23,776 bases of DNA. It comes from Chloroflexota bacterium. GTDB taxonomy: Bacteria > Chloroflexota > Chloroflexia > JAMDCE01. The notes beneath the pieces are model-generated. The model saw only the letters and a list, made by a program, of their open reading frames with translations. It had not been told where the DNA came from and did not search any database. Positions 8,586-16,548 of this stretch are shown in pieces. Made by a program: the position numbers and the translations under genes. The first letter of the stretch is position 1, and each line of letters opens with the position of its first letter. Where the stretch lies: the NCBI GenBank assembly GCA_023489135.1, contig JAMDCE010000336.1, positions 1 through 23,776 of the forward strand, given 5' to 3'.

Positions 8586-9226
8586 TCAACAGCCTCGGCG
8601 CCGAATCCAGCTGTATGCAGGCTCGGCTCATCTCTTACCGGTGATTGCAGGTAATGGATGGTAAAAGCCAGACAAGAGGCTAGAAGCAATCCCGTAAGTG
8701 CGCCGAGAGATAGATTCAGGACCTTCTTGGGTCTTACAGGCGATTCAGCCAATATCGGCGCATCCACCTGCTGTAGCTCGTAGGCGTCGTACAGCCCCAG
8801 GACGTACACAGTCGTCTTCGCACCGACGACGGAGGCGAAATCGCGGGCGAGCGCCGGATCGGGAGCCTGGACTGTGATCTCGATGACGTTTGTGCCCGGA
8901 ATCTTCCGGGCATTCATCGACATCTGCAGGACCTGTTCGCGCGATAATTGCAGCTGACTAACCGCTTGCCCCTTTATCTGTCGGCTATTCGCCACCTCAA
9001 CAAACGTGCCCACGACCTCCGGACTGGCCAGCACTCCCAACGCAGATAGACTGTTCCTCCCTTCCGGATTGACCATTCGGGGTTTAACCACGTAGGTGGC
9101 TATGCTTTCCCACGTTGGCTGCTGCAAGAAGGTGAATGCACTGGTCGCCGCCAGCGTCACCAGAAAGACCGGCACGACGATCCACCACTTGGCAACGATG
9201 ATGCTCAGATAAGTCTTGAGTTCCAA
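8582..9226 (-). CDS. Wzz/chain-length determinant protein without kinase domain
   Basis: The protein has 214 residues from the TTG at 9226. It begins ELKTYLSIIVAKWW, the usual Wzz opening, with a first membrane segment (WWIVVPVFLVTLAATSAFTFL). An extracytoplasmic domain follows with RPRM-like and NVIEITVQAPDPALARDFA motifs. Before the second membrane segment is a Pro-rich stretch (APILAESPVRPKK). TTG 9226 is preferred over an upstream TTG at 9280 because AGGGAG lies 6 bases before it, it follows the TAG of the GT4 gene by 10 bases, and the family normally starts here. There is no Walker-type or Tyr-rich BY-kinase domain, so a separate kinase would have to be encoded elsewhere, or none is used. 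Role: control of chain length with the polymerase. Confidence 0.88.
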   Translation of the reverse strand: MELKTYLSIIVAKWWIVVPVFLVTLAATSAFTFLQQPTWESIATYVVKPRMVNPEGRNSLSALGVLASPEVVGTFVEVANSRQIKGQAVSQLQLSREQVLQMSMNARKIPGTNVIEITVQAPDPALARDFASVVGAKTTVYVLGLYDAYELQQVDAPILAESPVRPKKVLNLSLGALTGLLLASCLAFTIHYLQSPVRDEPSLHTAGFGAEAVE

Positions 9227-9232
9227 GGCGCT

Positions 9233-9238
9233 CTCCCT
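9233..9238 (-). promoter_or_regulatory. Ribosome binding site that sets the Wzz start
   Basis: AGGGAG on the minus strand ends 6 bases before TTG 9226 and overlaps the TAG stop of the upstream GT4 gene (9237-9239). This supports the shorter Wzz start and re-initiation after the upstream stop. Confidence 0.7.
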
Positions 9239-10466
9239 ATTCCTTTCCGGGTTCAGCTCGGCCAGCCAACCACTCGACAAGTGCCACGTACTCGGCGCCT
9301 ATCTTCGCCCAGTTGTACTGTTGCTGAAATCCCTGGCACGCCTGTGATAGTTCCTTCAGCCGCTCCGGAGAGCGGTGCAATGCCAGGATGCGGCGGGCAA
9401 GATCGGCCGCATCGCCGGGCTCGAAGAGCTCGACGACCGAATCGAAATAGGCCTCGATGGCGCTTGTGCGCGCCGCCACGCAAGGTAAGCCCAGAGCAAC
9501 GTACTCCATCAGTTTTGTAGGTACTATTCCGTCGGTGAAAACGTCGTTTCGGTACGGCACAATCCCAACATCGGCGGCGCCAATGATCGCAGGTAGTTCT
9601 TCAAGGGGTCGCAAACCGTTGTGGATGGTGACGTGATCCTCCAACTTCAAGCTGCGAACCATACTGATGAGCTCCGACACATAGTTACCCGCCCCGGAAA
9701 TGGTGAAATGGAGGTTGGGGATGTCTTGACGGGCCAGATCGATAGCCTGGACCGCCAGATCGAGGCCGTAACGGCGGACGACGGTGCCGTGATAGATTAG
9801 CTGGAATCCATCTCTAGTCGACGACCTGCCCTTCACGCCTCGCGATTGGAAGATCCTCTGGTCGGCAACATTCATCACCACGGTGCATTTCTCTGGTCGG
9901 ATACCCCGTCGGTTAAGGGCTTGGCGCCAGTGATCGCTAACCGTGATCACGTGATCTGCGAAGTGGCAAGAGAGACTTTCCTGCCAGAGAACCAGTCTTG
10001 CCAGCAGGCTGGGGGACCGTTCCGGGCCGTTCCGGGCCGCGTAGAACTCGGGCGCGAGATCGTGAAGATCGAGGATGATGGGTACTCTTTGCAGCTTGGG
10101 AATCAAGGCGCAGAAAACGAGGAAATCAGGCAAGTTGTGTACCTGTACCACGTCGTAGCGGTGACGCCGGTGCAGTCGGGTCAACTCGAGAAAGGCCACG
10201 AAAAGGAATTGAAGATAACCTAGAAGATCCCCGCCCAGACCGGTTGCTCGAAATCGGACGGACAACGGCTGCAGACGATGAACCTGAACGCCGTGGTGGG
10301 ATTGGTGAGGCGGTTCTTTGGCGCCGCGCACGCAGATGACGTCCACCTGGTGCCCCCTGTCGACCAACGCCTCTGCCTCTCGCTGGACTCTAGTTTCGGC
10401 GCCGGGATAGTAGGCGAGAACCACCATGCAGTGGCGCCTCGGGGCGTGTTCCGATTCCTTATTCAT
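9237..10466 (-). CDS. GT4-family glycosyltransferase
   Basis: The 409-residue protein is a GT-B fold enzyme. The N-terminal acceptor half has YYPGAETRVQREAEAL at 20-35, YDVVQVHNLPDFL at 104-116 and ILDLHDLAPEFY at 131-142. The donor half has YHGTVVRRYGLDLAV at 225-239, FTISGAGNY at 254-262 and the donor-site motif DGIVPTKLMEYVALGLP at 312-328. The second Glu of the EX7E motif is present (E321), while the first is replaced by Gly, as in the TPTKLxEY group of GT4 enzymes. It is the only clear processive-type glycosyltransferase in the window. It starts at an ATGA overlap (10463-10466) with the CapK-like gene. Role: addition of one sugar to the lipid-linked intermediate at the cytoplasmic face. 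Donor and acceptor are unknown. Confidence 0.93.
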   Translation of the reverse strand: MNKESEHAPRRHCMVVLAYYPGAETRVQREAEALVDRGHQVDVICVRGAKEPPHQSHHGVQVHRLQPLSVRFRATGLGGDLLGYLQFLFVAFLELTRLHRRHRYDVVQVHNLPDFLVFCALIPKLQRVPIILDLHDLAPEFYAARNGPERSPSLLARLVLWQESLSCHFADHVITVSDHWRQALNRRGIRPEKCTVVMNVADQRIFQSRGVKGRSSTRDGFQLIYHGTVVRRYGLDLAVQAIDLARQDIPNLHFTISGAGNYVSELISMVRSLKLEDHVTIHNGLRPLEELPAIIGAADVGIVPYRNDVFTDGIVPTKLMEYVALGLPCVAARTSAIEAYFDSVVELFEPGDAADLARRILALHRSPERLKELSQACQGFQQQYNWAKIGAEYVALVEWLAGRAEPGKE

Positions 10467-11821
10467 CCCTCGCTCGTCCTCGTCTTGCCCAGGTCTAACG
10501 GCACCGCCGAGCTCGTGAACAGGAATTTCCCAGCGGGCGTTAACGGTATCTGCTCTACCTTGGTGATGCTGAGCTCAACGAAGTTGCCCAGGTGTGCTTG
10601 TAGCTCCTCGCGCTGGCTCTCCAGCCAGTCCATGTCTAGATCGTCATCTGCCTCGAACACGATGTCGATCTTATCTACGCTGGGCTGGGTCACTTGATAC
10701 TTGTTGGCTCCTGGCCACCCCTGCAGTGCGCACAAGAAGAGAATGCCCGAAATCACCCTGCCGTCAGGCGTGGTGAAGAAATCGCTGGTTCGTCCCACCA
10801 GCTCGCCTAGAACCGGCAAACCACGCCCGCATCGGCAGGGCCTGTCTTCGAATCGTCCCACGTCTCCGATTCGGTACCTAATAAACGGCATGGCATAATT
10901 GTGGAGGTCGGTGACGATTATGTCTCCCAACCCGCCGGGTTCTGCCGGCCGGCCGTTATTTATGAGCTCCAAGTAGTGCAGCTCGGCCGACAGGTGCAAC
11001 GACCCTTCAGGACATTGTCCCGCCATAATGCCGGTCTCCTGCGCCGAGTAGTAGTTCACGACCCGACATGCGAAGGTTTCCTCGATCAATTCGCGCTGGA
11101 AATCATAGAGCTTATCTACGCCGCCGACGATGACTTTGGGACGGATGCTCTCCAGTCCTCTCTTCTTGACGTACTTGGCAAACCACCAGAGTGCCGAGTT
11201 GTATCCCCAGAAGACTTCGGGCCTGAAGCGCGCCAGATCCTCGGCGTAGGCCCGGAGCTTATCTTCTTGCATATCAAAGCAGCTGAGCCATCTCTCGCGA
11301 CGGAGCCGCATCCTGGTCTTTTCGAAAAAGGTTGGGCGGAACCCGGCATCAGTCCCGGCAATTACGGCCTGCTTGCATCCTTTTTCCAGGCCATACCAAT
11401 GATAGATGCGACTGAACGCCGACCAGCCGGAACGCAGATGCTCTCTGGAATTGTAGAATCTCAACGGCGCACCGGTTGACCCGCTGGTCACTCCTGCCTG
11501 CAGCTCACCCGGGGGAAAGTTGCCGGCGATCAACGATTCTCGATTCTGTCTGACATCATCGCGAGTCAGAATCGGAATTCGTCGCAGATCGTCTAAGGTC
11601 CCGATATCGCCGGGATGGATGCCGGCCTCTTGAAAACGATGGCGGTAGAACGGGACGTTCACATAGGCGTGATCCAGCAGGAGCTTTAGTCGCGCCAGCT
11701 GCAAGGCCTCCAGCTCTTCGCGGGGTAGCCACTGGGTGCGCAACAGTTCCTGCAAGTGCCGGTGTAGAACTCTGCCTTCCGGCGAAGCCAATCGCGCGTA
11801 TTTATATAGTGAGGTATACAT
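10463..11821 (-). CDS. CapK / phenylacetate-CoA ligase-like adenylate-forming enzyme
   Basis: The protein has 452 residues from ATG 11821, which has AGGA about 7-10 bases upstream and gives the normal N-terminus of the family; a longer open frame to 12016 overlaps the upstream gene and is not used. The nucleotide-binding loop is VTSGSTGAPLRFY at 111-123. YYSAQETG, MPFIRYRIGDVGR and GELVGRTSDF follow the order seen in phenylacetate-CoA ligase-like proteins. Two close Cys in CRCGRGLP match the CapK group. Enzymes of this group occur in many capsule loci, with unproven roles. They probably activate a carboxylic acid as an acyl-adenylate. No carrier-protein gene is seen here. With several acyltransferase-like genes just upstream, it could supply an activated acid for glycan decoration, which is inference. 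Confidence 0.88.
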   Translation of the reverse strand: MYTSLYKYARLASPEGRVLHRHLQELLRTQWLPREELEALQLARLKLLLDHAYVNVPFYRHRFQEAGIHPGDIGTLDDLRRIPILTRDDVRQNRESLIAGNFPPGELQAGVTSGSTGAPLRFYNSREHLRSGWSAFSRIYHWYGLEKGCKQAVIAGTDAGFRPTFFEKTRMRLRRERWLSCFDMQEDKLRAYAEDLARFRPEVFWGYNSALWWFAKYVKKRGLESIRPKVIVGGVDKLYDFQRELIEETFACRVVNYYSAQETGIMAGQCPEGSLHLSAELHYLELINNGRPAEPGGLGDIIVTDLHNYAMPFIRYRIGDVGRFEDRPCRCGRGLPVLGELVGRTSDFFTTPDGRVISGILFLCALQGWPGANKYQVTQPSVDKIDIVFEADDDLDMDWLESQREELQAHLGNFVELSITKVEQIPLTPAGKFLFTSSAVPLDLGKTRTSEG

Positions 11822-11844
11822 CTTTCTTCCTACTCGACCTTTGG

Positions 11845-12993
11845 TTAGAGTGAATCCCTTTCCATTAGATCTGATACCGCACAGATGCAAGGGCTGTGGA
11901 GTCCCGGTGTTTCGTAGAGCCGGTACTCGGTCGCAAGGGTTTCGGGCGGATTGCCTCCTCGATGATCGGTTACCAGAAGCGGTCGCAAACAACCCCGGCC
12001 ATCCACTATCACACAAGGGTTACGAGTCAAGAATTGACGCACCGCCGGTGTATCTTGTTGGATTCGAATCCAGATTTGTTTGTGCTCGTGACGAGGAATG
12101 CTCACTACTGTGCCCCACTTATGTTTGGAATAGAAATTCCCCGAGAGATACGGCCAGCAATCCCCCAGGCTAAAGGCCGGCCATCGCTCCTGATAGGCCC
12201 AGTGGATGCACAAATAGTGCATGGTATCTACTACGCCCTGTTTCATCAGCTCGGAGCTGCCGTTCAGCACTCCCATTTCTACCGATTCCAGGATACCCTG
12301 TCTTGCGAGGATCAGGCTGCCGCAAACGTATTCCTCCCCCCGACGTACAAGGAACAACCGCCCGTGCCGCAGGAGTTGAAAAGCCTCCTGCTCGGGTAGA
12401 ATCGCCGCCAACTCGCCGTGTCTTTGCTGTACCGTGGGCAGATACATGTCCTCGTAGAACATCTTGAGATCATCTCTGCGTTGGCTGATCTCGCACTCAA
12501 ATCCAGCGGTACGCCGCTGCTTGTGAATCCGGCGACGGGTCTGGGGTCGAAAGCCTTGCTCGATCTGATCCCATTGACCACTGAGGTCGAGCACAAACTG
12601 CAGGCGATAAGGCTGAACGATCGCCCCAAGCCGAGGTAGATGCTGGACTAGATGCTTGCTGGATTCGATGATGATGAGATCACTGCCCGAAGCGGATGTC
12701 AGGCCCCCCGCCCGCCAGGTAGAGATTCGGCCGATCTCTTTTTCGCCGAACCTTTGGGTGAACAGCAAGCTCTCCAGAAGAGGCCGGGCATAACCGAGCC
12801 CCCCGTATGTCACCGTGAGCGGGCCGGCCTCGTTTCGCCCTTTGACCTCATAGAGTGGCAAGTGGGGTCGCGCAACCAGGCGAGCGATCTCTTTCGCCCG
12901 ATGCAGGGCAGGTATAGCCGTGTGTTGCACGAGGGGAGGTGCGCTGTACTGCAATTCCCTCCACAGCCGATGAGCCATTTCTAGTCGGCTCAA
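11845..12993 (-). CDS. GNAT/FemAB-like acyltransferase, paralogue A
   Basis: This 382-residue protein is related over its full length to the protein at 15329-16486. Both begin LxxxHxLWxxLxxxAPP. Both carry VxYGGLGYARPLL or its equivalent near residue 65, PYRLQFVLDLSGQWDQI near 130-145, RRRIHKQRR, FYEDMYLPTVQQRHGELA near 180, and C-terminal KWGTVVSI...IWIRIQQDTPAVRQFL. This matches the Acetyltransf_6/FemAB-like superfamily (two GNAT folds). The TTG at 12993 is supported by a perfect AGGAGGT 6 bases upstream and overlaps the DegT stop as TTGA. It lies directly after a DegT aminotransferase gene, so acylation of the amino group made by that enzyme is the simplest idea. Aminoacyl transfer from aminoacyl-tRNA, as in FemAB proteins, is the alternative. 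The substrate is not known. Confidence 0.82.
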   Translation of the reverse strand: MSRLEMAHRLWRELQYSAPPLVQHTAIPALHRAKEIARLVARPHLPLYEVKGRNEAGPLTVTYGGLGYARPLLESLLFTQRFGEKEIGRISTWRAGGLTSASGSDLIIIESSKHLVQHLPRLGAIVQPYRLQFVLDLSGQWDQIEQGFRPQTRRRIHKQRRTAGFECEISQRRDDLKMFYEDMYLPTVQQRHGELAAILPEQEAFQLLRHGRLFLVRRGEEYVCGSLILARQGILESVEMGVLNGSSELMKQGVVDTMHYLCIHWAYQERWPAFSLGDCWPYLSGNFYSKHKWGTVVSIPRHEHKQIWIRIQQDTPAVRQFLTRNPCVIVDGRGCLRPLLVTDHRGGNPPETLATEYRLYETPGLHSPCICAVSDLMERDSL

Positions 12994-14240
12994 AGCTCCA
13001 CCTCCTCGACCGGCAAATCACCCGTCGAGGACCTTGGCGATATCGGCCGGAAATCCGATCGCAAGCTGTGCGAGACGCCGGCCACCACCTGTTGCGCCTT
13101 AGTGGTACTCAAGCCCGGGTAAATGGGCAGGTTCACCACTTCGCGAGACGCCTGCAGCGCACACGGATACTCGCCCTGAGCATACCTTCGGAATGCCCCA
13201 ACGTACGGCAGAGCATAGGAGTAGGTCCTATCCACAGCTACTCCCTGAGCCAGCATCCGTCGACACAAGATCGTAGGGTCCTGCCCCACTACGCGCACGC
13301 TATAGTAGGCGAACGTGGCGCCTCGGACGATAGGCGGTAGCGTTATGCCAGGCAGGTGAGCCAACGCTCTATGGTACAATTCAGCCAGGGTGCGGCGCTC
13401 GGCAACGATGCTGCACCACTTTCCCAGTTGCGCCAGGCCGATCCTGGCTTGAAAATCAGCATAGGTTACACGGTAGTCATCCGGGAGCAGCCGGCCGGAA
13501 GACGCTTCACTTTCATCATCGCGCGTTTTCCCCGCCAATCGTCGTGCGCCCCGCAAGAACTCATACATTGGCGACCGGAAGGCCAGATAGCCGGCCAGGA
13601 AACGCACTGAACGTTTGACTCTGGTTCTGGTTGATGGCCGGCTCATTTCTCTTTCGCGGAAGGTCTTGATCCTCTCGAAGAGGTCCGCCGAGTTGGTGAC
13701 TAATACGCCCCCTTGCACCGTCGATAACTGCTTGTTAGGACCGAAACTGCATAACCCAATATCCCCCTTCAATTCGCCGCTCCTGGAAGCAGACGGCATC
13801 AGGCTTTGGGCACGGTCTTCGATGACGATGATCCGTTCGTCTCCTGCTACTGCACGGATGGCGTCCACATCCGCTCGGTAACCATACAAATGAGTCGCGA
13901 CGATGGCCCGCGTTCTCGGCGTAATGGCATTCTTTAGCGAATCAATATCCATGATGAAATCGGATGGATCGATGTCGGCGAACGCGGGTTGGTTCCCTGA
14001 GGCGACGACTGCCTGAGCCACGACCGCACAGGTGAAAGCCGGCAAGACCACCTCTACTTCTTGGAAGCCCATAGCCTTGAGGGCCGCAAAAAGCGCCGAG
14101 CGAGCATAAGAGAAAGCGATAGCATAGCGGGCGCCCAAAGCGCTCGCGACGGCCGATTCAAAAGCCTCCCGCCCCGCGCCCGGGAGTACGGCAGCAAGCA
14201 ATTCCGAATGATCAAAGTACGGTCGATAAAAAGGAATCAT
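12990..14240 (-). CDS. DegT/DnrJ/EryC1/StrS-type PLP aminotransferase, paralogue A
   Basis: The protein has 416 residues from ATG 14240, which overlaps the TGA of the FemAB gene as ATGA (14237-14240). A longer frame to 14288 would extend into that gene and is rejected because the paralogue starts at the same place (MIPFYRPYFD versus MIHSFRPYFD). Family marks are VVLPAFTC near 64-71, ADIDPSDF near 88-95, VIEDRAQSL at 139-147 with Asp142, and SFGPNKQLSTVQGG at 165-178 with the predicted PLP Lys170. It therefore looks catalytically complete. The usual role of this family is amination of a keto-sugar nucleotide. At position 145 it has Gln where the second copy has His, so the two may act on different substrates. 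The WlbA-like dehydrogenase nearby could supply a 3-keto sugar. Confidence 0.9.
   Translation of the reverse strand: MIPFYRPYFDHSELLAAVLPGAGREAFESAVASALGARYAIAFSYARSALFAALKAMGFQEVEVVLPAFTCAVVAQAVVASGNQPAFADIDPSDFIMDIDSLKNAITPRTRAIVATHLYGYRADVDAIRAVAGDERIIVIEDRAQSLMPSASRSGELKGDIGLCSFGPNKQLSTVQGGVLVTNSADLFERIKTFREREMSRPSTRTRVKRSVRFLAGYLAFRSPMYEFLRGARRLAGKTRDDESEASSGRLLPDDYRVTYADFQARIGLAQLGKWCSIVAERRTLAELYHRALAHLPGITLPPIVRGATFAYYSVRVVGQDPTILCRRMLAQGVAVDRTYSYALPYVGAFRRYAQGEYPCALQASREVVNLPIYPGLSTTKAQQVVAGVSHSLRSDFRPISPRSSTGDLPVEEVEL
13000..13006 (-). promoter_or_regulatory. Strong ribosome binding site for acyltransferase A
   Basis: AGGAGGT on the minus strand lies 6 bases before TTG 12993, inside the last codons of the DegT gene. 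It supports the TTG over an ATG five codons downstream (12978). Confidence 0.75.
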
Positions 14241-15328
14241 CGCAAGCGATCGCCGACCCACGCCAGTTTGTCCAAAGACCCCAAACACTTAGTAGCGAAA
14301 TCGACGGCACGGCTGGCTGGGGCCGAGTAAACGTAGTCATAAGCCCCGACGTAGTAAACCACCCGTCCCCGGAAGGCGTTCTTGTAGTAGTAGACGCCCC
14401 AGAGCCCGTCTGTTCTGTCCTGCGGAATTGGCTCGCCTCGCGCGGTCAATTCTCCCACATCTTCAGGTATCCCCCAAAGGTCGAAACTGCGGCAACCTGA
14501 TTGTCTGGCCCAGCGCATAGCCATCCACATCATCAGGTAACCGGCTTTCAGCTCTCGATACTCGTTGAGTGAGCCGGCGTGAAAGGTGGCCGCGTGCTGT
14601 CCGAAACAGAAGGGCATCTGCGCGGCGATGGCCTGGCCCTGGTAACGGGCGATCAGCAACTGCGCCCGGCCCAGCCGGCTGAAGGCCTCCCATTCCTGCC
14701 GGTAGTATTCGGCCGAACGCACCGGGAAATCGTTGCGCTCACCCGTCACCCGCATCAGGTGCACGAAGGCCGCGAAATCCTCACCGCCAGCGATGTCGAT
14801 CGTGACCCCTTTGCGCCGGCCTTTGCGGATGTTGTAGCGCGTGCTGGAAGGCAGATTCGCCAGGAGCTCGTCCATATTACCATCGTCCGGCAAATCGACC
14901 ACCATGCTGCAACGAGGCTGGTTGGCGTAAGCGGACGGTCGAAACCCATAGTTTTGAAGGATCTGGTGGTGATGGGCATCGTGCGCCAGGGGCGGCTCGA
15001 TTTTCAAGCAGATGGCATTGCGCCGCCGAGCCTCGTCGTGAATGGCGCGGAGCAGGGCCGTGGTTGTTTCGGCGTCCTCCCAATCCACGAGCGGCCCGCG
15101 AGGAATGTATGCGACGCTGAAGAGCCCGCGGGCAGCAGATCGAACGAGCATTTGGGCGCCGGCCACCATCTTGCCACCCCGCCGGACAGCCAGGCGGATT
15201 ACTTGCCAGCCCAGGTCTTCCTTCAGGTCTCCCCATTCGTAGCTCTGCAACAGGCCAAAAGCGGGCTGCTCGGCCACGAAATCGTTCCAGTTCTGCCGGT
15301 CTCCTCCCTCTATAGCAACGATCTCCAT
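14237..15328 (-). CDS. FemAB family aminoacyltransferase-like protein
   Basis: This 363-residue protein has the marks of peptidoglycan bridge-forming FemA/FemB/FemX proteins (PF02388 type). These are FGLLQSYEWGDLKEDLGW near 24-41, AYIPRGPLVDW near 74-84, LPSSTRYNIRKGRRKGV near 159-175 and AGYLMMWMAMRWARQSGCRSFDLWGIPED near 254-282. YYYKNAFRGRVVYYVGAYDYV is near 312-332. Characterised members transfer amino acids from aminoacyl-tRNA to lipid II at the cytoplasmic membrane face. The ATG follows the TAG of acyltransferase B directly (TAGATG) and the stop overlaps DegT A as ATGA, so it is locked into the duplicated module. In a polysaccharide operon it may add an amino acid to a lipid-linked glycan rather than to lipid II. 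A housekeeping FemX role cannot be excluded. Confidence 0.9.
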   Translation of the reverse strand: MEIVAIEGGDRQNWNDFVAEQPAFGLLQSYEWGDLKEDLGWQVIRLAVRRGGKMVAGAQMLVRSAARGLFSVAYIPRGPLVDWEDAETTTALLRAIHDEARRRNAICLKIEPPLAHDAHHHQILQNYGFRPSAYANQPRCSMVVDLPDDGNMDELLANLPSSTRYNIRKGRRKGVTIDIAGGEDFAAFVHLMRVTGERNDFPVRSAEYYRQEWEAFSRLGRAQLLIARYQGQAIAAQMPFCFGQHAATFHAGSLNEYRELKAGYLMMWMAMRWARQSGCRSFDLWGIPEDVGELTARGEPIPQDRTDGLWGVYYYKNAFRGRVVYYVGAYDYVYSAPASRAVDFATKCLGSLDKLAWVGDRLR

Positions 15329-16486
15329 CTATCTGTATTTCGAGCCCCCGTTGATGAGGTCCTGCGCCGAGCAGAATTGCAGCCCCTCCAGACCCGGCGT
15401 ATCGTACCGGCTATGCCAGGCAGCTTTCTGCTCGGGACTGAGGTTGTCGCCATCCTTGGTGACGATCAGACCCCATAGTCTCCCTAGATCATCCAAAATG
15501 ATAGGTGGATTCTCCAATAGAAACTGGCGAACCGCGGGAGTGTCACGCCGGATCTTCAGCCAGATTCGTTGAGGCATAGTCGGAGAGATGCCCACCATCG
15601 CTCCCCACTTCCGCTTGTAGAAGAACAGGCGCGTGAGCTGCGGGGGGCTGCCCCAAAGATCGACAACGTCGAAGCCGTGTTCGTTGGCCCAATGGAGGAA
15701 TGAAAGATAAACGGCGGCCATCGCGAATTCGTCTATTAGCTCGCTACTGCCCTCGGCCACCCCAAGGTTGATGGCATAGACTATCTCTCGCTCGGGGTGC
15801 AGGACTACTCCCGCCACGAATCGTTGATCTCGCTTCACCAGCAGTAGCACGCCCCGCCTGAAGTACTCGAAAGCTTCCACGAACGACAAAGCTATGAAAT
15901 TTGCCAGAGCGCCATGTCTGTTCGCCATGGTGGGCACGTACATGGTGTGGTAGAACATCTCGAAATCCGACTTGCGATCACTTGTTTCGTAGGTGTAACC
16001 ATACTTTCTCGCTCGCCGTAAGTCCCCCTGGCGAAGATTGCGGTGAAAACGCTGCACCACCCGCTCCCATTCGCCCCGAACGTCCACGGTTAGCTGAGTC
16101 CGGAAAGGCATCACCAGGGCACCCTGCGGAGGGAGCCTCCTGACCAATGCCTCATCGGCCACGACGTAACTGACGTCGGCGTCTGTGCCGTTGACTAGCC
16201 GGTTCAGGCTCCAGATGGGAACGTGCCCGGCCTCGTGTTCGGTCGGCTCTAGGTCAAACAGCACGCTTTTCAAGCTGGGTTTGGCATACTCGAAGCCGGC
16301 GTAGCTCGCCGTCAACGCCCCGCCCTGATTCTGTCCCTCCCACCGGCAAAGCGTAAGATAAGGCCGAGAGAGGGCTAGAGCTGCTCTTTGAACTGTCTGC
16401 AGGAGTGGTCTCATCGGCGGAGGAGCCACCAGTAACGCTCGGAACCAAAGATTGTGCCTGAGTTCAAGAAGATTGTCAGTAGCCAA
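15329..16486 (-). CDS. GNAT/FemAB-like acyltransferase, paralogue B
   Basis: This 385-residue protein is the second full-length copy of the family seen at 11845-12993. Matching blocks are HNLWFRALLVAPPP, VPIWSLNRLVNG, MPFRTQLTVDVRGEWERV, FHRNLRQGDLRRARKYGY, FEMFYHTMYVPTMANRHG, FDVVDLWGSPP, FYKRKWGAMVGI and RRDTPAVRQFL. The two full copies share many blocks but have diverged widely between them, so the duplication is not recent. The start is a TTG at 16486 with AGAGGA about 10 bases upstream, 62 bases after the DegT B stop. The gene order DegT-acyltransferase is the same as in copy A, which argues for a co-evolving pair: one enzyme makes an amine, the other acylates it. Aminoacyl transfer is the alternative. 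Confidence 0.83.
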   Translation of the reverse strand: MATDNLLELRHNLWFRALLVAPPPMRPLLQTVQRAALALSRPYLTLCRWEGQNQGGALTASYAGFEYAKPSLKSVLFDLEPTEHEAGHVPIWSLNRLVNGTDADVSYVVADEALVRRLPPQGALVMPFRTQLTVDVRGEWERVVQRFHRNLRQGDLRRARKYGYTYETSDRKSDFEMFYHTMYVPTMANRHGALANFIALSFVEAFEYFRRGVLLLVKRDQRFVAGVVLHPEREIVYAINLGVAEGSSELIDEFAMAAVYLSFLHWANEHGFDVVDLWGSPPQLTRLFFYKRKWGAMVGISPTMPQRIWLKIRRDTPAVRQFLLENPPIILDDLGRLWGLIVTKDGDNLSPEQKAAWHSRYDTPGLEGLQFCSAQDLINGGSKYR

Positions 16487-16548
16487 AGCTATCTTGTCCT
16501 CTCACTGCTCAACACCTCTACGAGGACTTCAACTCTCCAGGCAACGGA

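Noticed and set aside
10020..10040. Direct duplication of TTCCGGGCCG inside the GT4 gene
   Set aside because: Two short units in frame within a variable part of the protein; no sign of function beyond a small slip.
13333..13340. A second GGCGGTAG, followed by CG, on the plus strand
   Set aside because: It lies inside the DegT A coding sequence on the opposite strand to the operon, so it is best seen as a chance match. It shows the 8-mer core alone is weak evidence.
14579..15478. A 299-codon plus-strand open frame
   Set aside because: It is antisense to the FemAB gene and the end of acyltransferase B; its length reflects the codon bias of those genes.
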